Of a DNA stretch of 60,000 nucleotides, positions 25,475 through 37,400 are shown piece by piece. The position numbers were made by a program, and so were the translations under genes. Below the pieces are notes generated by a model. It made no database searches and was not told where the DNA came from. It was given only the letters and a program-made list of their open reading frames with translations. The DNA is from Apostichopus japonicus (lineage: Eukaryota; Echinodermata; Holothuroidea; Aspidochirotida; Stichopodidae). Position 1 is the first letter of the stretch. Each line of letters starts with the position of its first letter. The stretch is from positions 1,461,501 to 1,521,500 of the forward strand of contig NC_092580.1 in NCBI RefSeq assembly GCF_037975245.1, given 5' to 3'.

Positions 25475-25740
25475 ACTATGGGTTGGCGCGAAGCGTACAA
25501 GAAAATGTTGGCCGAAAATGCTTCCCAGATTGCTGGAAATGGCACTTCCCAGGACCATGGGTTGGCGCGAATACACAAGAACATTTTGGCCGAAAATGCC
25601 TCCCAGATCGCTGGAAATGACTCTTCCCAGGCATTTTCTATTTTGGAATTTCTGGCGGTATCATAAGAAAAATGCAAACAAATATGCTGGAGGGGGGGGT
25701 GGTCGCCCCCTTGGCCCCCCTGGCTATGCGCCTGGTGAGA
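25475..25740. mobile_element. Fragment of a GCGCCA-module DNA transposon (right end)
   Basis: Two tandem modules of about 80 bases (ATGGGTTGGCGCGAAGCGTA, then GGCCGAAAATGCNTCCCAGA and GCTGGAAATG) are followed by GGTCGCCCCCTTGG and the terminal CCTGGCTATGCGCCTGGTGA. That end resembles the right ends at 17005 and 23028. The left end is missing. Confidence 0.65.
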
Positions 25741-25914
25741 AGCAAAATACATGTTATGATTCTAGATTAAGGTTCATACTTTATTTAATTTAATGCATAA
25801 AATAACATTTTTAAATGTTGTCATTAAACTTGGGCTCATTGTGCATGCATTGTCCCAGACATAATCAGAATGACACATATAAGTTTAGAATGATCTGCTT
25901 TCACATGCAAAAGA

Positions 25915-26405
25915 CAAAAGAGTCAATCCATGTCAAATCAACAGATTTTTTGACCGATTCCATGTCGACCCTCTCAGATTTGGCTGAAACTGATATAGTG
26001 TCTTGTCACATGTCGCATAGGCAGATGTTGGGCCCAAAAAAATATTCCAAACAGTTTGCTTGCTAAGATATGGCCACACCTAGCAACAAATCCATGGTAG
26101 CTTGTAAAAGGCCCTAAATTTTGCCCAAAATTAGCTAAATTGGATGACTGGTTTCATGTGTTTTACAACATTTGCAATTTCAGACATCAAATACTCAACA
26201 TGTAGGAAAAAATGCCTCCAAATTTGAAGGAAACTGTAGGGCCCTTTAAGAAATACCATAGTTTTGTTGCAAAAATGTATCGAACATCTTTTTGTCCAAT
26301 ATCTGCCTTTGAGACATGTGGCAACACACTATATATCAGTTTCAGCCAAATCTGAGAGGGTCGACGTGGAGGCCTCTGTTGAATTGGCATTGATTGACCC
26401 AAAAT
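25915..26405. mobile_element. Foldback element, two inverted arms of about 110 bp
   Basis: The left arm has GTCAATCCATGTCAA, then TCGACCCTCTCAGATTTGGC and TGAAACTGATATA (25922-25997). The right arm is its inverse at about 26285-26400. The middle carries a second, looser inverted pair around AGGGCCCT and AAATTTTGCCCAAAATT-like text. It probably forms one end of a larger decayed transposon together with the open frame at 26455-26862. Confidence 0.65.
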
Positions 26406-26454
26406 GATGACAGTAACTTGTTCATGGCTGAAGTCTCAACCTGAATTCAAAGTC

Positions 26455-27151
26455 ACTTTAAGGGAGTTGACAAACCTTTGGCATATTCAGTACAATCAAA
26501 GGAAATCCTTTGAATGTATCTGGCAGCTGCATTGTTGGCAAGGTAATTGCTCTTGGATCCAGCTTGCTCAATACGCAACTGACTCCTTCAATTGTATATG
26601 GTCTTGATTGGCCCTTTGAGTCTTCTTTAGCCTTCAGGAGACTACAGTCAATCTTGAGTTCCCATGGGATAGGCAATGAAATGCAGAAGTATTTCTCTCT
26701 TTTGTTTCTTCTGGAAACCTCTCTTCTGCCTCCTCCCACGTCTCCAAACCAACCAAGTCCAGGAACATTTGCTGGATTTCTAAATTGACCCAAAGTCATC
26801 ATATCATCGGACAGCTCCTTCAAAAGTGTTTTAGTTGATGAAGCAGGGAGCCCAGTCAAGTAGCGCAGTTAATATGGCTTGACTGCATCAACACACATAT
26901 TATCTGCTTTCACCTTTTGTCCAAGCAGCTGCCCCTTCTCACTCCTCTACAGGAACTTCTTCAAGGAGGTCATATTCCTCATCATCATCATCTCTACTGA
27001 CAATGTTGAAAAGAAGATTGATGGTTCTTTGTTCTTTAACCTGAAAGATGTGATAACATTCAATAGTTGATAAACAGTTTGATATGGATGCACACTGGTC
27101 TATTGCACAAGGTGCAATTCTGTTTTCCACAATTACCACAAGAATGCACAA
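26455..27151 (-). pseudogene. Decayed ORF, probably transposon-derived
   Basis: An open frame at 26862-26455 reads LPASSTKTLLKELSDDMMTL, then RNPANVPGLGWFGDVGGGRR, then RPYTIEGVSCVLSKLDPRAI and LPDTFKGFPLIVLNMPKVC. A second frame at 27151-26939 ends in DDDDEEYDLLEEVPVEE. They look like pieces of one protein separated by stops and a frameshift. I do not recognise the family. Its position beside the foldback arms suggests it belongs to that mobile element rather than to a host gene. Confidence 0.4.
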
Positions 27152-27742
27152 CAGTTTAAGCTATTAGCTATTTTCATGAGTGAAAATTGATTGAATATCA
27201 AACATGGTGCATACATTCTCCTTGGGGTTAACCACTATAGTTTACCATGGAGTTCAATGTTTATTGAGGCAAGAGATGCTAAAGACAGTTGATAGATACA
27301 TATATACCTTTGATAAGTACTGGGAATCATTCTTAATGTTTTTCATGGAGGTAAAGAAATTTCAATTCCCATCGGAAAGATATTACTTATATTGGTCTAA
27401 GGTTCTGTTAACCTTAATACAGTAGTCAGTTTTAGCATACCTTGGTTGAAAAGTTATACTTGATATGTACAGAAGTTCCTCCACAGTTTATGCAAGACTG
27501 TTGGTGACCATGTAGACTATTTAACATCAATCACTCCCTCCAGCTCCCCCTCCCCCCCCCCCCACTCCCCTAAAGAAACAGTAAATCTAACCAGAATCCG
27601 GACAGGTTTATGGCTCATTCAGCAATGTAGTATCTGGCTTCATTTAAAATACCAAATTTGGTTCACCCTAGTCACAAACCCAGCTTTACATAGTTGATTT
27701 GCCATAATTAGGATGATTCAGAGAATTATATTAAATTCTTAC

Positions 27743-27829
27743 ATCATGCAGTATGAGAGAACAGGATTTCTTCCAATCTGTTCTGTCTTAATCCTTTCTT
27801 GTCTGAACCATGTCATGGCATAGTTGAAT
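27743..27829 (-). CDS. Possible internal exon, unrecognised protein
   Basis: 87 bp between acceptor aactttag and donor AT|gtaaga. The only fully open frame reads FNYAMTWFRQERIKTEQIGR, then NPVLSYCM. It needs two bases from the preceding exon, whereas the exon at 29226-29387 ends in phase 0, so an unseen exon would have to lie between them. Confidence 0.3.
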
Positions 27830-28227
27830 CTAAAGTTTAAAAAAAAGGGTAAAATGTTACTTATTGAACCCAACAAAACACTATAATATTCTTGAACTAA
27901 TCCAAACTGAATCCGAACTAATCCAAATGCACAATAGCATACCATGTTCATCATTTGGAGAGCAGAACCGAAACTGGGCAAGGCTACCAAAGTCCGGTCA
28001 CCATGCAATACCCCACAATGAATGACGCCTCGGTTGTCCCTACGCGGGAAAACTAACCACTACCATGGCAACTGTTGCTTGTTACTGTAAATGGTCCAAC
28101 TGGCAAAGGAACTACAATATTGTACCTAATCATTCCCATGAGAATGATGAGATAACTATCACTTGAAAATTCACATACTGTATTAGAGCTATTCTGTGTG
28201 CACAACAGTTATGTGTTATGTATAGAC

Positions 28228-29075
28228 GGTGACATCCCTATGTTCCGACGTCTATATGTTCCCACGTCTCTATGTTCAGACGTCTCTATGTTCAGACGTC
28301 TCTATGTTCCGACAAAAAGAAAAAAATTGGAGCAATTTTTTTTTTATCCAAAAATTTGATTGTACCAGAAAACTATAGTTTTGTGACACCAATATTTTTG
28401 TGACCACATTTTCTTGAGACTCAATTTTTTTTGCACCAACATTTTTCCGGACCCAATTTTTTGAGACATTTTTTTCACGAAAAGTAACAAATTGTGACCT
28501 AGTTTGCCCAAACAGTGCTTGTGACCGAAAATTGCTTGTCACCCGAAATTTGTTTGTACTCACATTTTGGGGAACAAAATCATATTGGGCCAAATCAATT
28601 TTCAAATAAAATTTGTTTAGATTTAGACTAAAATATGGTGTGTGACCAATCATTGCCCCTTTGAAAATTACATAACTATAGGGCGGGTGAACGTGAAAAC
28701 TACAGATATCCCTTGAGCAATAAAAAAAGGAGCCTGCAGTGAGGACACAAAACATCGCTGGGCACCAACAAAAAATCTATCGCGCCACAAATTTTTGGGT
28801 CACAAATTTTGGTCCCAAAAAATTTGGTCGGAAGAAATGTTGGTCAAAACAAATTTGAGTCCAAAAAATTTGGTCTGAAAAAAATGTTGGTAAAAAAAAT
28901 TTGAGTCCAAAACAATTTGGGTCACAAAAATATTGGGGTCTGAAAAATTGTTTTCTTGGTACAAAAGATTTTTGAGACGTCATAGAGACGTCGAAACATA
29001 GAGACGTGGGAACATAGCGACGTCAGAACATAGAGATGTCGAAACATAGAGACATCGGAACATAGAGATGTAACC
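28228..29075. mobile_element. 848-bp inverted-repeat transposon (MITE) with 8-bp target duplication
   Basis: The left end GGTGACATCCCTATGTTCCG and the right end, inverted, GGTTACATCTCTATGTTCCG are near-identical. GTATAGAC flanks both sides (28220-28227 and 29076-29083). Inside each end lie five or six tandem copies of a 16-base unit like TCTCTATGTTCAGACG. The interior consists of short A/T-tract units of the type CCAAAAATTTGG, in mirrored orientation. The open frames seen in it (repeated PNFF-like text) are by-products. The 8-base duplication points to hAT or a related superfamily. Confidence 0.85.
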
Positions 29076-29225
29076 GTATAGACAACGACTTTCCATGCAC
29101 ACTTTCAATGTCTTAATGCATTGGTCATTGCAACCTGAATATACAATATGGAGGAATGAGAAGAATAACTGCGCAGCAGAAATTCTTATATAAAACAATT
29201 TTACATTCACGGTAGTCACCTTTAC

Positions 29226-29387
29226 CTTAAGGCTCATCTGATGCCTGGTTTCCCCTATCTTGTTGTGCTTGTTTGCCAACCAAAGTTTTGCATCTTTAGA
29301 TAGAGACCTGCTGTAAATGGTACAGAGACGAGAAGCAAACACATTCTTGTCTAGATTTTTCTCCCTCAGCTCCAGCTCAGTATCCAT
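29226..29387 (-). CDS. Possible first coding exon, unrecognised 54-residue start
   Basis: After acceptor gtctttcag and a 5-base leader, an ATG opens a frame reading MDTELELREKNLDKNVFASR, then KDAKLWLANKHNKIGETRHQ and MSLK, ending at donor AAG|gtaaag. Both splice sites are good and the composition is helical and charged. I recognise no family. Joined directly to 27743-27829 in phase it would stop after 13 codons, giving a 67-residue protein. Confidence 0.4.
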
Positions 29388-31307
29388 TTTGCCTGAAAGA
29401 CAAATATATTACAAAATGTGACATTTAAGTAAAAGAAGCGTAATTTCATGACTTTGATCCTCAAAGATCAGGTGTAGTTGACATGCAAACAGAATGCCAC
29501 GAGGCTTAGTGATTCCTTGCCTATTGTTAATTGTAGGGCATTGGAGGGGAGAGCTCTACTGAGTACAGGGGATCCACAGTGATATGGAAAAAAATTCTCT
29601 TGCGACTATTAACAAAGGAGAATGCCCGTGGGAGGATGCTAAAGTATAGATGTTATCTGTGATGTTGGTGGGGTTGGGAGGGTGCTTAATTATACCTGCT
29701 ACTAGTGGTGTTGGTGGGTGGAAGGATGCTCATGTGTTTGTGTATAGTTTCTTTGCTTCTTTTGCATTCAAGGAGTATTCTGTTTGTTAAGCCCTCAGCA
29801 GTGTTTAGTTTTCTTCCTTACACTTTTTATATAATTTGTACTTTTCATAACAACTCTTTGTGCATTGTTATAAAACAAATAAATGAATGAATGAACACTG
29901 ACTTCAATAAAAATTGTACACAGAGTTTTGTAGGTCATATAGTCATTTATTCACTGCTCATCGTTATCTATAAGATAGAGAAACAACTAAGAATGGCTTC
30001 AAATCTGATTTAATAGATAACATGCTTTGGACACCTTTCATATCTAGACTTCAGACCAGCTAAATATGTCCCTTTTTAATGTTGTTGCCAAAATGATTAT
30101 GTTTTTGACAAAACACTGACCTCAAACTGCTTGTTTCAACGTGAAAGTAAGAAACTAGAAATAAAAAGAAACTAAGAGATTTCACTTCATAATGTCACAT
30201 ATGACATTACTCAGTGACAAAAGTGACAGACACATGACAACTTAAAACCATGATAGTCCAACAAATGAAAGATTTTGCTTAGCTAGCTGTTTTGATGGAG
30301 TTAATAGTTACAAATAGGTCTGTTACATCAGATACAGATGATGGCTGGCTTTACTTTTCTGCTTCCGTTGTAAATGAAAACAAACATAAAGTTAAGATCC
30401 ATTACTAAGGGTGATGTGTGATACTATGTGAACTGCTGTGAAAAGTTTGCTGCTTTATACATTCAATACATGACATTAATTGGAACATATTACATGCACA
30501 CATGACTATTACTGGTACATATTACATGCACACATGACTATTACTGGCACATACAACTCTCCACCGTTGACCGATTTAGTCAATATTCATACTGCACAAG
30601 TTTGAGCCACGATAGTTGCAAATGAGTGGGAAGATGAAAAGATGTAAACTACTAATAGTTCATGTGACAGGCACATGGTATAGTTTTGGATGAAGCAAGT
30701 CTGTTATATCCATTAAAAAAAATGTCGGAAACAGCTACACTACAAAAACAGGACAAGTTTATAATATCTCTTTCAAGGTGTGTTCTTTCCATTCTGTAAC
30801 AAAGGGCTGACATTGCCAAGAAAAACAGGGATGTAAAAATGAAAATGTTTAACTCATGAAAATGTATTACAAGCAGAAACTGTCTATTATGAATATTCCT
30901 CACAAGGTCAATCAAAGATGTGCTGATAGCTACATCTGGTAAAATTCACTATTTGTATTCCTAGACCTTGGTTGTTGACATATTAAAGATGTCTATTAGT
31001 GGAAATAATATAGCCATGATATTTATCACTGCAGAATATAGCAAATATTCAACCTACATATCTTACAAAACCTTAGGGAACCCAACTATGGAAAAACATG
31101 GACTAGTGGTGCATCCACATACAACCTAGGGAATCACAGAATCTAAAATATTGCATTCCAAGCATTGACTGCTAAAACAGACCCACTAACTATAGACCAA
31201 AGCTTATGCCAGTTAAAGCATTTTCACAGCCAAAGGCAGATTTGCTTTTGTCTATGGTGGGGAAGGGGAGGGGGTGTTCCATGGAATTTCTCTGAAATAC
31301 ATAACAC
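29388..31307 (-). other. APEH-B 3' UTR and spacer
   Basis: Downstream of the APEH-B stop codon. Minus-strand AATAAA at 29951-29946 is one candidate polyadenylation signal, but the true 3' end is not determined. A 36-bp direct repeat (TACATGCACACATGACTATTACTGG-type) occurs at about 30480-30552. No other gene was recognised. Confidence 0.4.
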
Positions 31308-31407
31308 TTAAGAGTTCTCCTCAAACCACCGGTATATATTGATGAGACAGTCCGATTCTGCTTCCAACTTGACAAGGCCATGGTTATTTTCTGGATAGAG
31401 TAGCAAC
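31308..31407 (-). CDS. APEH: APEH-B last exon with the catalytic histidine and stop
   Basis: 100 bp encoding LLLYPENNHGLVKLEAESDC then LINIYRWFEENS and TAA (31310-31308). The His codon at 31382-31380 aligns with human His707. Length and ending match the family C-terminus. Confidence 0.95.
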
Positions 31408-34400
31408 CTGTAAAGGAAATGAGAGAAAAGTTGAAGGTTTCCATGCTCAAGTCCAAGAAGACTCAGTTACAATATGCTGGGAAAAACTAATGACCATCAC
31501 ACAGCATTTGAAGAGGAATACACAATAACACCTTGTGTATTGGCTTGATCACATCAAGGCAAAATGTCATAGAAGAAAGGCTTGTTTTGTACTGTGACTA
31601 TCTAGCTGCAACCACAAGCATCAAGTTTTATGTAACTAATCCACATTTGGTGTGAGGTTGAGAATGGTTATACTCTTCACCTAACATGTTGGAGTGAAAA
31701 AGCACACATCCTGACTTACTTGGTTCTTATGTTTCGGGCTCTCAGTATCTTGTAGAAGTTTTCTCCCTGCTTTGGTGGAACTCTCAAATCATCTTTGCCA
31801 ATGAGAAACAGTGTAGGAGCTTTCACCTGCAGCATATCAAAGCATTAATTTCTAATGATTACAGACAAGATACACACTCAAAGAGAAGAGATAGTATCTC
31901 AGTACCATGAGTAAATATACACTCAAAGAGAATAGATTGTATCTCAGTACCATGAGTAAATATACACTCAAAGAGAAGAGATAGTATCTCAGTACCATGA
32001 ATATATATACACTCAAAGAGAAGAGATTGTATCTCAGTACCATGAATATATATACACTCAAAGAGAAGAGATAGTATCTCAGTACCATGAATATATATAC
32101 ACTCAAAGAAAAGAGATTGTATCTCAGTACCATGAATATATATACACTCAAAGAGGAGAGGTACTATCTCAGTACCATGAATATATATACACTCAAAGAG
32201 AAGAAATTGTATCTCAGTACCATGAGTAAATATACACTCAAAGAGAATAGATTGTATCTCAGTACCATGAATATATATACACTCAAAGAGAAGAGATTGT
32301 ATCTCAGTACCATGAGTAAATATACACTCAAAGAAAAGAGATTGTATCTCAGTACCATGAATATATATACACTCAAAGAAAAGAGATTGTATCTCAGTAC
32401 CATGAATATATATACACTCAAAGAAAAGAGATTGTATCTCAGTACCATGAATATATATACACTCAAAGAAAAGAGATTGTATCTCAGTACCATGAATATA
32501 TATACACTCAAAGAAAAGAGATTGTATCTCAGTACCATGAATATATATACACTCAAAGAAAAGAGATTGTATCTCAGTACCATGAATATATATACACTCA
32601 AAGAAAAGAGATTGTATCTCAGTACCATGAATATATATACACTCAAAGAAAAGAGATTGTATCTCAGTACCATGAATATATATACACTCAAAGAAAAGAG
32701 ATTGTATCTCAGTACCATGAATATATATACACTCAAAGAAAAGAGATTGTATCTCAGTACCATGAATATATATACACTCAAAGAAAAGAGATTGTATCTC
32801 AGTACCATGAATATATATACACTCAAAGAAAAGAGATTGTATCTCAGTACCATGAATATATATACACTCAAAGAAAAGAGATTGTATCTCAGTACCATGA
32901 ATATATATACACTCAAAGAAAAGAGATTGTATCTCAGTACCATGAATATATATACACTCAAAGAAAAGAGATTGTATCTCAGTACCATGAATATATATAC
33001 ACTCAAAGAAAAGAGATTGTATCTCAGTACCATGAATATATATACACTCAAAGAAAAGAGATTGTATCTCAGTACCATGAATATATATACACTCAAAGAA
33101 AAGAGATTGTATCTCAGTACCATGAATATATATACACTCAAAGAAAAGAGATTGTATCTCAGTACCATGAATATATATACACTCAAAGAGGAGAGGTACT
33201 ATCTCAGTACCATGAATATATATACACTCAAAGAGAAGAGATTGTATCTCAGTACCATGAGTAAATATACACTCAAAGAGAATAGATTGTATCTCAGTAC
33301 CATGAATATATATACACTCAAAGAAAAGAGATTGTATCTCAGTACCATGAATATATATACACTCAAAGAAAAGAGATTGTATCTCAGTACCATGAATATA
33401 TATACACTCAAAGAGAAGAGATTGTATCTCAGTACCATGAATATATATACACTCAAAGAGAAGAGATTGTATCTCAGTACCATGAGTAAACATACACTCA
33501 AAGAGAAGAGATTGGATCTCAGTACCATGAATATATATACACTCAAAGAAAAGAGATTGTATCTCAGTACCATGAATATATATACACTCAAAGAGAAGAG
33601 ATTGTATCTCAGTACCATGAATATATATACACTCAAAGAGAAGAGATTGTATCTCAGTACCATGAATATATATACACTCAAAGAAAAGAGATTGTATCTC
33701 AGTACCATGAATATATATACACTCAAAGAGAAGAGATAGTATCTCAGTACCATGAATATATATACACTCAAAGAGAAGAGATTGTATCTCAGTACCATGA
33801 ATATATATACACTCAAAGAGAAGAGATTGTATCTCAGTACCATGAATATATATACACTCAAAGAAAAGAGATTGTATCTCAGTACCATGAATATATATAC
33901 ACTCAAAGAAAAGAGATAGTATCTCAGTACCATGAATATATATACACTCAAAGAGGAGAGGTACTATCTCAGTACCATGAATATATATACACTCAAAGAG
34001 AAGAGGTACTATCTCAGTACCATGAATATATATACACTCAAATAGAAGAGATAGTACCTCAGTACCATGAGTAAATATATACTCAAAGAGAATAGATTGT
34101 ACCATGAGTAAATATACACTCAAAGAGAATAGATTGTATCTCAGTACCATGAATATATATACACTCAAAGAAAAGAGATTGTATCTCAGTACCATGAATA
34201 TATATACACTCAAAGAAAAGAGATTGTATCTCAGTACCATGAATATATATACACTCAAAGAAAAGAGATTGTATCTCAGTACCATGAATATATATACACT
34301 CAAAGAAAAGAGATTGTATCTCAGTACCATGAATATATATACACTCAAAGAGGAGAGGTACTATCTCAGTACCATGAATATATATACACTCAAAGAGAAG

Positions 34401-37400
34401 AGATTGTATCTCAGTACCATGAGTAAATATACACTCAAAGAGAATAGATTGTATCTCAGTACCATGAATATATATACACTCAAAGAGAAGAGATTGTATC
34501 TCAGTACCATGAATATATATACACTCAAAGAAAAGAGATTGTATCTCAGTACCATGAATATATATACACTCAAAGAAAAGAGATTGTATCTCAGTACCAT
34601 GAATATATATACACTCAAAGAGAAGAGATAGTATCTCAGTACCATGAATATATATACACTCAAAGAGAAGAGATTGTATCTCAGTACCATGAATATATAT
34701 ACACTCAAAGAAAAGAGATTGTATCTCAGTACCATGAATATATATACACTCAAAGAAAAGAGATTGTATCTCAGTACCATGAATATATATACACTCAAAG
34801 AAAAGAGATTGTATCTCAGTACCATGAATATATATACACTCAAAGAAAAGAGATTGTATCTCAGTACCATGAATATATATACACTCAAAGAAAAGAGATT
34901 GTATCTCAGTACCATGAATATATATACACTCAAAGAGAAGAGATTGTATCTCAGTACCATGAGTAAATATACACTCAAAGAGAAGAGATTGTATCTCAGT
35001 ACCATGAATATATATACACTCAAAGAAAAGAGATAGTATCTCAGTACCATGAATATACATACACTCAAAGAGGAGAGGTACTATCTCAGTACCATGAATA
35101 TATATACACTCAAAGAGAAGAGATTGTATCTCAGTACCATGAATATATATACACTCAAAGAAAAGAGATTGTATCTCAGTACCATGAATATATATACACT
35201 CAAAGAAAAGAGATTGTATCTCAGTACCATGAATATATATACACTCAAAGAGGAGAGGTACTATCTCAGTACCATGAATATATATACACTCAAAGAGAAG
35301 AGATTGTATCTCAGTACCATGAATATATATACACTCAAAGAGAAGAGATTGTATCTCAGTACCATGAGTAAACATACACTCAAAGAGAAGAGATTGGATC
35401 TCAGTACCATGAATATATATACACTCAAAGAGAAGAGATAGTATCTCAGTACCATGAATATATATTCACTCAAAGAAAAGAGATTGTATCTCAGTACCAT
35501 GAATATATATACACTCAAAGAGGAGAGGTACTATCTCAGTACCATGAATATATATATACACTCAAAGAGAAGAGATAGTATCTCAGTACCATGAATATAT
35601 ATACACTCAAAGAAAAGAGATTGTATCTCAGTACCATGAATATATATACACTCAAAGAGAAGAGATTGTATCTCAGTACCATGAATATATATACACTCAA
35701 AGAGGAGAGGTACTATCTCAGTACCATGAATATATATACACTCAAAGAGAAGAGATTGTATCTCAGTACCATGAATATATATACACTCAAAGAGAAGAGA
35801 TTGTATCTCAGTACCATGAATATATATACACTCAAAGAGAAGAGATTGTATCTCAGTACCATGAATATATATACACTCAAAGAAAAGAGATTGTATCTCA
35901 GTACCATGAATATATATACACTCAAAGAGGAGAGGTACTATCTCAGTACCATGAATATATATACACTCAAAGAGAAGAGATTGTATCTCAGTACCATGAA
36001 TATATATACACTCAAAGAAAAGAGATTGTATCTCAGTACCATGAATATATATACACTCAAAGAAAAGAGATTGTATCTCAGTACCATGAATATATATACA
36101 CTCAAAGAGGAGAGGTACTATCTCAGTACCATGAATATATATACACTCAAAGAGAAGAGATTGTATCTCAGTACCATGAATATATATACACTCAAAGAAA
36201 AGAGATTGTATCTCAGTACCATGAATATATATACACTCAAAGAGGAGAGGTACTATCTCAGTACCATGAATATATATACACTCAAAGAGAAGAGATTGGA
36301 TCTCAGTACCATGAATATATATACACTCAAAGAGAAGAGATAGTATCTCAGTACCATGAATATATATTCACTCAAAGAAAAGAGATTGTATCTCAGTACC
36401 ATGAATATATATACACTCAAAGAAAAGAGATTGTATCTCAGTACCATGAGTAAATATACACTCAAAGAGAAGAGATTGTATCTCAGTACCATGAGTAAAT
36501 ATACACTCAAAGAGAAGAGATAGTATCTCAGTACCATGAATATATATACACTCAAAGAGAAGAGATTGTATCTCAGTACCATGAATATATATACACTCAA
36601 AGAGAAGAGATAGTACCTCAGTACCATGAATATATATACACTCAAAGAGAAGAGATTGTATCTCAGTACCATGAATATATATACACTCAAAGAAAAGAGA
36701 TTGTATCTCAGTACCATGAATATATATACACTCAAAGAAAAGAGATTGTATCTCAGTACCATGAATATATATACACTCAAAGAGAAGAGATTGTATCTCA
36801 GTACCATGAATATATATACACTCAAAGAAAAGAGATTGTATCTCAGTACCATGAATATATATACACTCAAAGAGAAGAGATTGGATCTCAGTACCATGAG
36901 ATACATACCATGAGATAATATTCACGGCGCAAAAAAAAAGAAAAGTAGGCTAAATGTGACCACTCTGGCATGGCAGGGGTCTTGTTTTCAAGCTCAGGAA
37001 GTGCCATTTCCTGCAATCTGGTTGGCATTTTTTCAAAATTGTCTCCATTACGCTACGCGCCAACAATGGTGGCGTGTAGCCTAGTTTGACCTACCAAACG
37101 TCCACCCGATAATTATGATAGATGGCCACACTCTGATCTGCCGTACCAATCAAAAATAGCTTCCGACGCCCTGCATATGCATGCAAAATGTCCTGGCACT
37201 AAACCTAAAGTGTTGCTACCCTCACTAATCAAACAGACATTTGCTTAAGAAGGATACTTTGATAAAGTTAGACAGTTTCAAACCTTTTGTATGTGTGAAA
37301 TAGGAGACTTTTCTAACATTCCTTGGTAGACATCACTGGTAGGAACAAAATTGTATGTAAACTCGAAGCCTGCCTCCACAAAACACCTGTTTAAACAAAT

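Noticed and set aside
28276-28983. Minus-strand frames with repeated PNFF or FxPxF text
   Set aside because: They arise from the A/T-tract repeats of the inverted-repeat transposon at 28228-29075.
31859-35375. Very long open frames (829, 550, 430, 340 codons) with 15-residue periods
   Set aside because: They are by-products of a 45-bp satellite whose period is divisible by three. They overlap each other on both strands and lie within an APEH-B intron.
31866-36905. CRISPR-like direct repeats
   Set aside because: The 45-bp repeats are directly contiguous with no unique spacers, and the sequence is eukaryotic. The same applies to the 53-, 54-, 91- and 93-bp arrays.
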